DNA of 64,000 nucleotides from Flavipsychrobacter sp. (GTDB lineage: Bacteria > Bacteroidota > Bacteroidia > Chitinophagales > Chitinophagaceae): positions 2,342,001 to 2,406,000 of the forward strand of contig JAWKLD010000001.1 in assembly GCA_041392855.1 (NCBI GenBank). Direction: 5' to 3'. The notes under the pieces were generated by a model, which ran no database searches, was not told the origin of the DNA, and saw nothing but the letters and a program-made list of their open reading frames with translations. Positions within the stretch are counted from its first letter, which is position 1; every line of letters starts with the position of its first letter. A program made the translations under genes and the position numbers. Shown here one piece after another: positions 1 through 8,867 of the stretch.

Positions 1-2155
1 CAGTACCAATACGTTGCAAATAAGCTATCAATGCTACTATCTCTTTATTCTTCTCAATTTCAATACCCTTGTCGGATAGTCTTTTTTGTATTGCTCCTGC
101 TTGAAGCATCAAATCATTATTAGCAACCACATCATAACCTTCTTCATAAGGCACACCTAATGTCTGCATGGCTCTGATCTTAGCCGGTGTTACCGCAGTA
201 TCTAGGTCGTTTTCTATTAGCCAAGGATATGCAGGCATGATAGAGTGAGAAGATATAGTACGAGGATCCAGCATATGGTTGAAGTGCCAGCTATCGTCGT
301 ACTTACCACCAATACGTGCTAAGTCAGGACCTGTACGCTTACTACCCCATTGGAATGGGTGGTCGTATACGAATTCACCTGCTTTAGAGTACTCTCCATA
401 TCTTACTACCTCACTACGGAATGGTCTGATCATTTGACTATGACAAGTATAACAACCCTCTCTTACGTATATATCACGTCCTTGTAGTTCAAGCGGTGTA
501 TATGGTCTTACAGATTCTATTGTCGGCACATTAGACTTCACTAAGAATGTTGGTACGATCTCTATCAAACCTCCTATACCTACTACTACCAAGCTTAGTA
601 CTAGCATTTGTACTGGGCGGCGCTCGATCCAACGGTGCCAGTGATGCTTACCATGTTCTACATACACTTTTGGTAATGGTGCCGCCTCTGCTGCTTCATC
701 ATTTACAGCAGTACCACTCTTCACTGTTTTGTAAAGGTTAACACACATTAGAATAGCACCTACCAGATATAGTGTACCACCTATACCACGCATCATGTAG
801 AATGGTTCCATTGCCTTCACGGTTTCCATAAACTGATATTCTAACTGACCAGTAGGAGTGAAGTCTTGTAGCATAGACCACTGCATGAAACCAGCCCAGT
901 ACATAGGAACTGCATAGAATACAATACCTAGCGTACCGATCCAAAAGTGCCAGTTAGCCCATTTTGTAGAGTATAGGGATGTTTTAAACATTCTTGGTAG
1001 CAACCAGTAGAGCACACCAAATGTTAAGAAACCATTCCAACCCAAAGCACCTACGTGTACGTGCGCAATGGTCCAGTCTGTAAAGTGGCTGATAGCATTT
1101 ACAGATTTCAAACTCAACATTGGCCCTTCAAACGTTGCCATACCGTATGCTGTAACCGCTACAACTAAGAATTTCAATACAGGTTCTTCTCTTACTTTAT
1201 CCCAAGCACCTCTAAGCGTCAATAAGCCATTCAACATACCACCCCAAGACGGTGCGATCAACATTACTGAGAATACTACCCCAAGAGATTGTGCCCAGTC
1301 TGGCAAAGCAGTATATAATAGGTGGTGAGGACCAGCCCAGATATACAAGAATATCAATGCCCAGAAGTGTATGATAGATAGTCTATACGAGTATACCGGT
1401 CTATTAGCGGCCTTAGGCAGGAAGTAATACATCAAACCCAAGTATGGTGTCGTTAGGAAGAATGCCACTGCATTATGCCCATACCACCATTGTACCAAAG
1501 CATCTTGTACACCTGCATACCAAGAGTATGACTTCATCCATGTGAATGGAATCTCCCAAGAGTTTACGATGTGTAGCATAGCAACAGTAACAAATGTTGC
1601 TATGTAGAACCATACTGCAACGTATAGGTGACGCTCTCTACGTTTGATGATAGTACCAAACATATTAACACCAAAAACCACCCAAACTAGTGTAATTAAG
1701 ATGTCTATAGGCCACTCTAACTCTGCATACTCCTTACCAGTAGTAAAACCTGCAAGTAGCGATACAGCTGCTAAAACAATGATAAGCTGCCAACCCCAAA
1801 AGTGTAGCTTACTAAATAAGTCGCTAAACATACGGGCTTTAACCAGCCTTTGCAGAGAGTAATAAACTCCCATAAAAATACCATTACCCACAAATGCGAA
1901 AATCACCGCATTGGTGTGTACAGGTCTCACACGGCCAAATGTAGTTTGTGCTGTTTCAAAGTTAAGCGCGGGAAACACTAACTGAAAAGCAGCAAGTACG
2001 CCTACAAGCATACCTACCAGCCCCCAAAACATTGTAGCATAAGCAAACCATTTTACGATCTTATTGTCGTAAAAGAACTTGTCCATATGCACTCCGCTTG
2101 AGTGTTGGTCTGACCCTTTAGCATGTTCGTTCGGTAGAGAAGATGCAGTACTCAT
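1..2155 (-). CDS. ccoNO: cbb3-type cytochrome c oxidase subunits I and II, fused (CcoN-CcoO), 3' end outside window
   Basis: Read on the minus strand from ATG at 2155-2153 (MSTASSLPNEHAKGSD...); the frame stays open to base 1, so the C-terminus is missing. The first part is the haem-copper oxidase subunit I: many membrane helices, with HTNAVIFAF, WWYGHNAVAFFLT, GPHHLLYTALPDW and TIAHVHVGALGWNG carrying the haem and CuB histidines. After a linker (about residue 495) comes a CcoO-like part with one membrane helix and the haem c motif REGCYTCHSQMIRPFRSE. CcoN reduces oxygen at the haem b3/CuB site and CcoO passes electrons from cytochrome c. Fusion of the two is common in Bacteroidota. It lies 11 bp after ccoS and is probably co-transcribed with it. 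ccoP would be expected beyond the left edge. Confidence 0.95.
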   Translation of the reverse strand, partial: MSTASSLPNEHAKGSDQHSSGVHMDKFFYDNKIVKWFAYATMFWGLVGMLVGVLAAFQLVFPALNFETAQTTFGRVRPVHTNAVIFAFVGNGIFMGVYYSLQRLVKARMFSDLFSKLHFWGWQLIIVLAAVSLLAGFTTGKEYAELEWPIDILITLVWVVFGVNMFGTIIKRRERHLYVAVWFYIATFVTVAMLHIVNSWEIPFTWMKSYSWYAGVQDALVQWWYGHNAVAFFLTTPYLGLMYYFLPKAANRPVYSYRLSIIHFWALIFLYIWAGPHHLLYTALPDWAQSLGVVFSVMLIAPSWGGMLNGLLTLRGAWDKVREEPVLKFLVVAVTAYGMATFEGPMLSLKSVNAISHFTDWTIAHVHVGALGWNGFLTFGVLYWLLPRMFKTSLYSTKWANWHFWIGTLGIVFYAVPMYWAGFMQWSMLQDFTPTGQLEYQFMETVKAMEPFYMMRGIGGTLYLVGAILMCVNLYKTVKSGTAVNDEAAEAAPLPKVYVEHGKHHWHRWIERRPVQMLVLSLVVVGIGGLIEIVPTFLVKSNVPTIESVRPYTPLELQGRDIYVREGCYTCHSQMIRPFRSEVVRYGEYSKAGEFVYDHPFQWGSKRTGPDLARIGGKYDDSWHFNHMLDPRTISSHSIMPAYPWLIENDLDTAVTPAKIRAMQTLGVPYEEGYDVVANNDLMLQAGAIQKRLSDKGIEIEKNKEIVALIAYLQRIGT

Positions 2156-2166
2156 GTATTTGGTCT

Positions 2167-2331
2167 TTAAGATTTATTATTTGATTGAACTAATTCGTCG
2201 TCGTGTAGCATTCTCATTGCTGAGCCTTGCTGGTCTTCGAACTGATTGGCACGTACACTCCAAATAAAAGCCCCTAAAAAGAAGACAGCTACTGCTATAC
2301 TGGCTAATACAAGGATATAAAGTACGCTCAT
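2167..2331 (-). CDS. ccoS: cbb3-type cytochrome oxidase assembly protein CcoS
   Basis: A 54-residue protein, MSVLYILVLASIAVAVFFLG..., with one N-terminal membrane helix (about residues 3-24) followed by WSVRANQFEDQQGSAMRMLHDD. The helix-W-x(5)-GQFDD-like layout is characteristic of CcoS/FixS, which is needed for maturation of the cbb3 oxidase, probably for cofactor insertion into CcoN. It lies between ccoI (95 bp upstream) and ccoNO (11 bp downstream). Its upstream gap carries a TAnnTTTG promoter box and two palindromes, so transcription of ccoS-ccoNO probably starts here under the FNR-like regulator. Confidence 0.9.
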   Translation of the reverse strand: MSVLYILVLASIAVAVFFLGAFIWSVRANQFEDQQGSAMRMLHDDELVQSNNKS

Positions 2332-2353
2332 CGGTTCTGGTTATTTATTATAT

Positions 2354-2361
2354 CAAAAGTA
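2354..2361 (-). promoter_or_regulatory. -7 promoter box of ccoS-ccoNO
   Basis: On the minus strand this reads TACTTTTG, a perfect match to the Bacteroidota -7 consensus TAnnTTTG. It lies 22 bases before the ccoS ATG. The operator at 2401-2424 is centred about 51 bases upstream of the box, which would put it near -61 relative to the likely start, a class I activator position. Confidence 0.6.
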
Positions 2362-2376
2362 TCTCGGCATACGCTC

Positions 2377-2390
2377 TGGTCATATGACCA
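2377..2390. promoter_or_regulatory. 14-bp perfect palindrome TGGTCATATGACCA
   Basis: A perfect 14-bp palindrome between the FNR-type operator and the -7 box of ccoS. Its core GTCAT/ATGAC uses the same half-site bases as the neighbouring operator, but in inverted order and without a spacer. It could be a second regulator site; function is inferred from position only. Confidence 0.4.
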
Positions 2391-2400
2391 TACTCAATGC

Positions 2401-2424
2401 AAAACATGATTGTTGTCATGTTTT
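2401..2424. promoter_or_regulatory. FNR/CRP-type operator 1 (upstream of ccoS)
   Basis: Arms AAAACATGAT and GTCATGTTTT around a 4-nt spacer, with one mismatch at the innermost base. The geometry (two half-sites, 4-nt spacer) is that of FNR/CRP-family boxes. A second copy with perfect arms lies at 5474-5497 in the same gene cluster, and a Crp/Fnr regulator is encoded next to it. Confidence 0.65.
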
Positions 2425-2426
2425 TG

Positions 2427-4874
2427 TCATTCAGGTGAACCAAGGCCTAAATTCAGCCTTTTAGCAGCCAATGCACTTAAGCCTGTTGTTATTAATACTA
2501 TAGTTAAAGTACTTGCTGGCATTAGCACAGCAGCTATCATAGGGTTCATCTTACCCTGCATGGAGATAGCCAAACCCACAATATTGTAAATGATAGATAT
2601 TGCAAATGTGATATTGATAATTACCCTGCCCGATTTAGCTAATTTCAATAATGCGGGTAGTGCTTTAAATTTCTTTGCATCAAGAATAGCATCGCATGAT
2701 GGGGTAAAATTATTGACATCATTTGCCAATGTTATACCCACATTACTCTGCTGCAGTGCTCCTGCATCATTAAGGCCATCCCCCATCATCAACACTTTCT
2801 TGCCTTCTTTTTGAAGATTTTCTATATAGTTAAGCTTGTCAATTGGCTTTTGCTCAAACAATAATTCACTATTGGGAAATACAGCTTTAAAAGTTCCTTT
2901 CTGTCTATCATTATCACCCGATAATAAAGACATATGATACGCTTTATCTAATTCAGGAATAACTTCTGGTATACTCTCCCTTATTTTAGGATTAATTTCA
3001 AATGAAAGTATCTTTTTACCCACCTTAATATAGCAGGCAGCTTTGGCATTCTTCTCCTCATCAGCAATACCAATAAAACTAGCAGAGCCAACCATTACTA
3101 ACTTGCTGCCTATATATGCTTTAATCCCTTTGCCTGGGTATTCTGCCCAATTATCAACTTCAACTTTTCTTCCGCTAACATATTTAGCGATTGCTACACT
3201 ATAGGGGTGATTGCTAGAAACTGTAGTAGTATAAACTAGATCCCTTTCTTGCTCAGTAAGTGTTCCTTCAGGGATAGCATACTCTTGACTATCTTCAGTA
3301 AGTGTTCCTGTTTTATCAAAAACTATATGATTGATATAACCTAACTGCTCTATGATAAAGGCATCTCTTAAAAACAGTCCATTATTACTAAGCAGCCTTA
3401 AAAGATTACCATTGGTAAAGGTAACCGCTAACAGCAACGCGCATGGGCATGCTATTATTAACATGGCCGTTACTGAAGGTATCAGCTTACTAAAGTCTAC
3501 AACAGCCCAATATGTAGCAGTTGTAGCTACTAGTGCCAAAAGTATTATAGTGAAGTACTTACTTAATACATGTATTACACTATTAGTACGGTTTTGTGAT
3601 ACCTTATTTTTCTTAAAAGTATTATGATTCCACAGCGATGTAAGGTAACTACCCGCTACAGGTTTTACGATCTGTACTTTTAGTTTTTCTCCCACTTGTC
3701 TACCACCGGCATATACAGTTTGCCCGGTTTTCACAACTACGGGTTCACTTTCACCAGTTACAAAACTATAGTCTATTCTTGCCCTGCCTTCTACTACTAC
3801 ACTATCGGCAGGCACTATCTCTTCATTATGTAGTTCTACTACATCTTTTTCTTTCAAATCTTGCAAATGTCTACTTTCCACGCCCTTTGAGGTAACAACA
3901 TTTACAGCTATAGGGAAGTAGGACTTATAATCTCTATGGAAAGAAATAGACTGGTATGTTTTGTCTTGCACAATACGCCCGATCAGCATAAAGAACACAA
4001 TTCCTGTGCAGCTATCTAAATAACCGGCACCCGTTCCTGTTGCTATCTCATAGATACTCCTACCGAACATTATTATTAGAGCTAGTGCTATCGGAGCGTC
4101 AATGTTCAACATTTTTTGCTTGATACCTGCCCAAGCATTTGTAAAAAACTCTGATGCGGAATAAAAGAAAACAGGTATCGCTAATACCAGATTTAGTATT
4201 CTAAACAAGCTGGCGTACTCATGCTCAATGCCATTTTTAACTGATAAATACTCTGGGAAACTCATCAGCATAATATTCCCAAAACAAAAACCAGCAATAC
4301 CTAATTTATATATTCTCTTCTTATCAAAACCACCCTTTTGTTTATCACTCTCCTTTTCTAAACTTATATATGGCTCGTAACCTATAGTAGTTAACAGCTC
4401 TACCACCTTTCTTATCGGCATTTCTTCCTTACGAAACTGTATGGTTACTTCTTTCTTGGTAAAATTCAGCCTACTGTCAATTATGGCAGGGTTTACTTTT
4501 TGCAAATGCTCTAGCAACCACATACAAGAGCTACAATGTACCCCTGGTATGTAAAAAGTAACTATTGTATTATTACCATCGGTAAACTTATATAGATTGG
4601 CCGCTATCTCCTCATTATCTAAATAGCTGTACTTATCATTACGTATCGGTTTGATCTGGGTAAGCCCGGGGTGTGATTGCTGTTCATAGTAATTGCATAA
4701 TCCATTGGCATTAATGATCTCATATACTAACTTACAACCATCACAGCAGAAGTACTTGTCTTCAATGGCGATTTTATCATTAGCACATTCCGTACCACAG
4801 TGATAACACAACTTTTTAGGCTGTGTTTCCTTTTTTAGAATAACGGTGTTTTTCCCCTCTAGTACGTTAGGCAT
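2427..4874 (-). CDS. ccoI: Heavy-metal P-type ATPase for cbb3 oxidase assembly (CcoI/FixI)
   Basis: 815 aa. The N-terminus has a Cys-rich metal-binding segment typical of FixI/CcoI (C23, C26, C43, C44, C47), then an HMA-like domain with CSSC at 114-117. P1B-ATPase core: metal-transport CPC motif in the membrane (about 475-477), phosphorylation motif DKTGTLT (Asp about 518) and hinge motif GDGLNDAGAL (about 696). It exports copper from the cytoplasm for loading of the CuB centre of the cbb3 oxidase. The start codon overlaps the end of the upstream hemerythrin-like gene by 8 bp, indicating translational coupling. Cluster order fnr-like, hemerythrin-like, ccoI, ccoS, ccoNO supports the assignment. 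Confidence 0.93.
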   Translation of the reverse strand: MPNVLEGKNTVILKKETQPKKLCYHCGTECANDKIAIEDKYFCCDGCKLVYEIINANGLCNYYEQQSHPGLTQIKPIRNDKYSYLDNEEIAANLYKFTDGNNTIVTFYIPGVHCSSCMWLLEHLQKVNPAIIDSRLNFTKKEVTIQFRKEEMPIRKVVELLTTIGYEPYISLEKESDKQKGGFDKKRIYKLGIAGFCFGNIMLMSFPEYLSVKNGIEHEYASLFRILNLVLAIPVFFYSASEFFTNAWAGIKQKMLNIDAPIALALIIMFGRSIYEIATGTGAGYLDSCTGIVFFMLIGRIVQDKTYQSISFHRDYKSYFPIAVNVVTSKGVESRHLQDLKEKDVVELHNEEIVPADSVVVEGRARIDYSFVTGESEPVVVKTGQTVYAGGRQVGEKLKVQIVKPVAGSYLTSLWNHNTFKKNKVSQNRTNSVIHVLSKYFTIILLALVATTATYWAVVDFSKLIPSVTAMLIIACPCALLLAVTFTNGNLLRLLSNNGLFLRDAFIIEQLGYINHIVFDKTGTLTEDSQEYAIPEGTLTEQERDLVYTTTVSSNHPYSVAIAKYVSGRKVEVDNWAEYPGKGIKAYIGSKLVMVGSASFIGIADEEKNAKAACYIKVGKKILSFEINPKIRESIPEVIPELDKAYHMSLLSGDNDRQKGTFKAVFPNSELLFEQKPIDKLNYIENLQKEGKKVLMMGDGLNDAGALQQSNVGITLANDVNNFTPSCDAILDAKKFKALPALLKLAKSGRVIINITFAISIIYNIVGLAISMQGKMNPMIAAVLMPASTLTIVLITTGLSALAAKRLNLGLGSPE

Positions 4875-5409
4875 GCATCTGTTTTTGAGCTTCCATCACT
4901 TTAGGTATCAACGCCGATTCTTCAAGATAAAATAGCTCTGTAAGAATGGTGTCGATTATGGTCACTTCATTCCTTAATATCTTGTAAGAAGCAGGGTAAT
5001 CGTTATTTGCATATAGCGGAGAAGCTACCATTTGCAAACGAAAGAGAATCTCTTTAATATTCTTATGTGTGCCTTTCAAGCTTGTTAGGTGCATATTATG
5101 CCCTGCATGGCAATTGCCTGAACAGTTTCTGCAATCATGCCCCTCTCTTACTTTTTCATTCAGCTCATTTACGTAAGGAAAAATAACAGCCGTTCTTATT
5201 GTAAGCAAGTCCTTTATCTGCTGCAATAGCTTTATTGCCATGCTAACATATAACGAAGTAGTGCTATAGCCCTCTTCTTGCATCGTGTTTGCATGTAACG
5301 ATGCATTCTCACAAAGAGAATTTAGCACTTGGTAATAGTCCTTGTCTAGCTTATTGATAAGCTCTCTCAGACTATAATTACTGTATTGTGAAAATAAAAC
5401 TGCAGCCAT
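4867..5409 (-). CDS. Hemerythrin-like helical protein with Cys/His cluster, function unknown
   Basis: 180 aa, predicted all-helical, no signal peptide or membrane segment. A central segment has four residues that could bind metal close together (CRNCSGNCHAGHN, about residues 93-105), and other histidines lie at about 39 and 115. Length and helical spacing suggest a four-helix hemerythrin or RIC-type protein, but a complete hemerythrin ligand set is not obvious, so this is tentative. The gene is coupled to ccoI by an 8-bp overlap and preceded by the perfect FNR-type operator. A role in oxygen, NO or metal handling during cbb3 assembly is inferred from context only. Start ATG at 5409. Confidence 0.6.
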   Translation of the reverse strand: MAAVLFSQYSNYSLRELINKLDKDYYQVLNSLCENASLHANTMQEEGYSTTSLYVSMAIKLLQQIKDLLTIRTAVIFPYVNELNEKVREGHDCRNCSGNCHAGHNMHLTSLKGTHKNIKEILFRLQMVASPLYANNDYPASYKILRNEVTIIDTILTELFYLEESALIPKVMEAQKQMHA

Positions 5410-5473
5410 GGATACAATTGTTTACACGAATGTACCCGCCTGCTAAAATTTAAAAAATGAGTAATGCTTGATT

Positions 5474-5497
5474 AAAACATGACTTTTGTCATGTTTT
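5474..5497. promoter_or_regulatory. FNR/CRP-type operator 2 (perfect 10-bp arms)
   Basis: Arms AAAACATGAC and GTCATGTTTT are perfectly complementary around spacer TTTT. It lies between the end of the fnr-like gene and the start of the hemerythrin-like gene. On the minus strand a TAAATTTT box (7 of 8 with TAnnTTTG) begins about 33 bases downstream of the operator centre, placing it near -41 to -45, a class II activator position. It might also serve as a weak terminator of the fnr-like gene, but it lacks a clear T tract. Confidence 0.65.
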
Positions 5498-5509
5498 GTG
5501 TTTAATGTA

Positions 5510-6229
5510 CTAATTGTAAAGATTGGCAGACTTGATAAGTGCGTTCATATCCAAAACTCTTATCTTCTTACCTACAAACTCCACCACCTTGTCATTTTTC
5601 AGCTCAGACAATAGGCGAATTGCGGTTTCGGTGGCAGTACCCACTAAATTAGCGATATCCTCTCTAGACAAAGCTACATTAAGTGTTGCGCCATCTTCTT
5701 CAAACCCATATGTTTCTTTGAGAAAGAGTAACCCCTCTGCCATACGTTCACGTACAGGGCGTTGTGCAAAATCAGTAATTGTCTGTTCTGCTTTTTTCAG
5801 CTCTCCTGATAGCATTTTGATGATTTCCATCGAAAGCCCTGCATTATTTTTCAATACTGAGAAGAAAGTATCTCTAGGCACGAAACATACATTTGTTTCG
5901 TCGATAGCCGTAGCACTAGCATTATAACGTTCTGCACTTAGTAAAGCTCTATAGCCCAGTACATCACCCGCCTTGGCCATTCTCACTATCTGTTCCTTAC
6001 CATCATGACCAGAATATGCAATCTTTACCTTACCATCATTGACACAAAAAATACCTAAAGGCTGGGCACCTTCATGGAAAATTTGCTGCCCTTTTTTAAA
6101 AGAGATACAAGACTTATTCTCACTAAAAGCAGCAAGCTCTTCCAACTCTAGATGACAGAAGATAGACTTATGCCGAGATCCGCATGTCTCACAATCTACA
6201 TGAAAGTTATTTTTCGCTTTTACAGGCAC
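5510..6229 (-). CDS. Crp/Fnr-family transcriptional regulator, probably oxygen sensing
   Basis: 239 aa. The N-terminus has Cys13, Cys16 and Cys25, with a further Cys41, resembling the Fe-S ligand region of FNR. Residues about 30-150 form the cyclic-nucleotide-binding-like barrel (GQQIFHEGAQPLGIFCV...). The C-terminus is a winged helix with LSREDIANLVGTATETAIRL as helix-turn-helix; the E..xR recognition pattern is FNR-like. The start is GTG at 6229-6227, because an in-frame stop lies three codons upstream. It probably controls the cbb3 cluster through the two CATGAC-type operators. Divergent from the HD-domain gene at 6459. Confidence 0.85.
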   Translation of the reverse strand: MPVKAKNNFHVDCETCGSRHKSIFCHLELEELAAFSENKSCISFKKGQQIFHEGAQPLGIFCVNDGKVKIAYSGHDGKEQIVRMAKAGDVLGYRALLSAERYNASATAIDETNVCFVPRDTFFSVLKNNAGLSMEIIKMLSGELKKAEQTITDFAQRPVRERMAEGLLFLKETYGFEEDGATLNVALSREDIANLVGTATETAIRLLSELKNDKVVEFVGKKIRVLDMNALIKSANLYN

Positions 6230-6458
6230 AGATTGCTATAGTTTTTATCTATTGTAAAGGTATAAAATACCTTACATATTTTATGGAATTTCACTTTAAG
6301 CTTGAGTAAAACTCCCTTAAACCAAAAAATCTGACTTTTTGTTACAATTTTATATCCGATGTTCATTTATAGTTGATGGGATAATCAATAAAAGCACTCA
6401 TTTAAAATGATAATGTAAATCGACACTATTAGTGTAATACTTCTAAAGAATACATCAT

Positions 6459-7091
6459 ATGACAACATATCTAGAACAGAATTGGAGGCAATTAACTGTA
6501 GGGTTAGAGACAGAAAAGACAATATCCTATTATAAGCAGCTCATTGATCTATATAATAATCCAAGCAGGCATTACCACAATCTATCTCACATTTATACAC
6601 TATTAAAATATACTGACCAATATGCACACTTACTTAGCGACTCTAAAACAATAAAATATGCTATATGGTATCATGATGCTATATATGACAGCAGTAAGAA
6701 TGATAATGAAGAAAAAAGTGCCGCACTTGCCCTTGAGCATATGACCAATCTTGGTATCGAAAAGCAAATGATAGACACCTGTTGCAAAATGATCATAGCC
6801 ACTAAAACACATAAACTAACTAATGACATTGACTCTTTCGATGCTCAGTTTCTGCTAGATATAGACTTGTCTATATTAGGCACTAAAGAAGAGGAGTATC
6901 GACAATACACTAAACACATACGACAAGAGTACATTATCTACCCTGATCCTATGTATACTATTGGCAGAAAAAATGTAATAGAACACTTTCTTGCTATGGA
7001 CAGAATTTACAAAACCGACTTGTTTTTTGGACTATGTGAAGAGCACGCCAAAGAGAACCTAAAGGAAGAACTAAAACAACTATTAAACTAG
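6459..7091 (+). CDS. Predicted HD-superfamily metal-dependent phosphohydrolase
   Basis: 210 aa soluble protein. Motifs of the HD hydrolase family COG4339: RHYHNLSH (His38, His40, His44), WYHDAIYD (HD pair 72-73) and LLDIDLSILG (about 130-139) supply the expected metal ligands. The physiological substrate of this family is not established; nucleotides are likely. The gene is convergent with the WYL-oxygenase gene and their 3' ends overlap by 9 bp. No terminator is visible between them. Family call confident, substrate unknown. Confidence 0.82.
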   Translation: MTTYLEQNWRQLTVGLETEKTISYYKQLIDLYNNPSRHYHNLSHIYTLLKYTDQYAHLLSDSKTIKYAIWYHDAIYDSSKNDNEEKSAALALEHMTNLGIEKQMIDTCCKMIIATKTHKLTNDIDSFDAQFLLDIDLSILGTKEEEYRQYTKHIRQEYIIYPDPMYTIGRKNVIEHFLAMDRIYKTDLFFGLCEEHAKENLKEELKQLLN

Positions 7092-8810
7092 CTCTTCCCT
7101 TTCTGCCCACTCAAGCTCTTTTGCCAGATCCATACTATTAAACTCAAGATGTAGCACCCGTCTCCTCTTCTGGTTAATAGACTTTGATGAGGCATGCAAC
7201 AATAGCGGCTTCATAATGTGCAAACCGCCTTTGTTTACATTGCACATCACTGGCGCACCTGTCATCAGTTTTATATCTCTACTGGCATGTACTTTCTTAT
7301 GTGAGCCCGGTATTATCTTCAATGCCCCATTTTGCTCATCGGCATCGTCTAGATGTATTCTTACTGTTATCGTGTTGTGCAGTATCTCTTCAGGAGGTAT
7401 TACACTCACTACACCTTTCTTATTCGTCCACCCCTTGTAGCCTTTCACTACTTTCTTTTCTACGACATTTATGGGTAGGTCTTGGTGCCATGTCACATAC
7501 CAGTTTGTCTGCGGTGGCTTGTCAAAGTAAATAGCCTTGGTAAGAAATAGATTGTCATCAAACTCCTTCAGTATTTCTTTCAGATTGCTATTGATACATA
7601 CCTCTTTCAACTCTGGTATTTCTTTAAATAGTCTACGTATGGCATATACAGCCCCGTGTTCTCCCTTGCCTGCTTCTCTATGTTTGTTTATCAGTTTTAT
7701 TATAAGATTGATAGACTTATTAGTAAACACCTTGCTCGTAATAATTGAACCTCTGGCTTCTAGCTGTTGAGGGTAGTTCTTCAGCGTTCTTTCATTAAGC
7801 TCTATCGTATACTCGTCTACGGCAGCTTGTAGGCGTTTTCTTATCACATTGCGCAGGCGTATAGGGGCAATTACTTTTAACCTTTCGCCAAATGCTAGTA
7901 TATCTCGCTCAAGCTCAAAATTGGTTTGTACATATAGAGACAGCAGGACGCCATCGTCCCTCCTCGCTACTACTTTTTGGCTGTGGTGTAGCGGTTTAGT
8001 TATCATATACGGAGCATTGTCGTGCGTTGCGAGCAGTAAAATCTCCTCTGGCGCTTGTCCTTCGTTTACTGTTACGCCTACTACATTATTGAAATAATTA
8101 GTGATATACTCCTCATCAAAAGTTTTTAATGGCTTACTCATCACCTCCACGTGTTCTACCCTGTCTAGCGCCAGTAGCATTCTGTTAGATCGCTTATCGG
8201 TATCTCCTAGTACAAACCATCTATTGCGGTGCTCCTTTAGTAGAAAAGGGTGAAACAGAAAGCTGTTCTTACTCCTAGCCTTAAACGACTGGTAGGTTAT
8301 TTCAATACAGTTTTTGTTTAGTATAGCATTGTATATAGGGTCTATATATTCTAGCCCCCTCAGGTGCTCGTTCTTCTCCATATCTATTATAGAGCGCTCC
8401 TGTGTTTTAGAGGTGTGTATTTTATCTTCCAAGCGCTGTACCATACTACTCAACTCTTTAAAATGTGTAAACCCTTTGAATTGTTTCAGTATTTCTACCA
8501 CCTCTGTAAGCTTACCCAAGTCTTGGTCGGTAAGAGGAATGTTGGTTATAGAGTAATCCTCCTCTTCATAAGTGTAGTACTTCTTATCTATCACTACTAT
8601 CGGTGCATTGTAGCCCAGTTTTTCACTTCTCATCATCTGCAAGTCCATTTGTACTGTTCTTTTACTCACACCTTTGTCTATGCCTTCATACTCATATAGA
8701 GCATTAGAGCAAGCATCTACCAAGTCTTCTAGCGTCCACTTTCTCAGCCTATTTCGCAGGCATTTATCAATTGTATTGTAGCGTACAAGGGCATTTCGGG
8801 TTACAGGCAT
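7083..8810 (-). CDS. WYL-domain transcriptional regulator fused to a phytanoyl-CoA dioxygenase-like 2OG-Fe(II) oxygenase
   Basis: 575 aa in one uninterrupted frame. The N-terminal about 340 residues look like a WYL regulator: a DeoR-like winged helix (KRTVQMDLQMMRSEKLGYNA, about 50-70) and a WYL core (ITYQSFKARSKNSFLFHPF ... NRWFVLGDT, about 170-210), plus a WCX-like segment ending about 335. The C-terminal about 230 residues look like PhyH: WHQD (Fe ligands His442 and Asp444), HNTITVRIHLDDADEQNGAL, PGSHK, distal His539 in LLLHASSKS, and KRRRVLHLEF with the likely 2-oxoglutarate-binding arginine. All three Fe ligands are present, so the oxygenase may be active. The gene is divergent from the tRNA-like array, slipin and rtcB, and is the obvious candidate regulator of that operon. 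The combination is unusual. Confidence 0.85.
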   Translation of the reverse strand: MPVTRNALVRYNTIDKCLRNRLRKWTLEDLVDACSNALYEYEGIDKGVSKRTVQMDLQMMRSEKLGYNAPIVVIDKKYYTYEEEDYSITNIPLTDQDLGKLTEVVEILKQFKGFTHFKELSSMVQRLEDKIHTSKTQERSIIDMEKNEHLRGLEYIDPIYNAILNKNCIEITYQSFKARSKNSFLFHPFLLKEHRNRWFVLGDTDKRSNRMLLALDRVEHVEVMSKPLKTFDEEYITNYFNNVVGVTVNEGQAPEEILLLATHDNAPYMITKPLHHSQKVVARRDDGVLLSLYVQTNFELERDILAFGERLKVIAPIRLRNVIRKRLQAAVDEYTIELNERTLKNYPQQLEARGSIITSKVFTNKSINLIIKLINKHREAGKGEHGAVYAIRRLFKEIPELKEVCINSNLKEILKEFDDNLFLTKAIYFDKPPQTNWYVTWHQDLPINVVEKKVVKGYKGWTNKKGVVSVIPPEEILHNTITVRIHLDDADEQNGALKIIPGSHKKVHASRDIKLMTGAPVMCNVNKGGLHIMKPLLLHASSKSINQKRRRVLHLEFNSMDLAKELEWAEREELV

Positions 8811-8867
8811 CTATCAATTTTTAGTCGCTGGGAAAAGAAATTTTAAGAAAATTAAAAAATATTTTCT

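Noticed and set aside
1068..1862. Several plus-strand open frames within the first 2 kb.
   Set aside because: They are antisense to ccoNO, which is continuous on the minus strand and fully recognisable.
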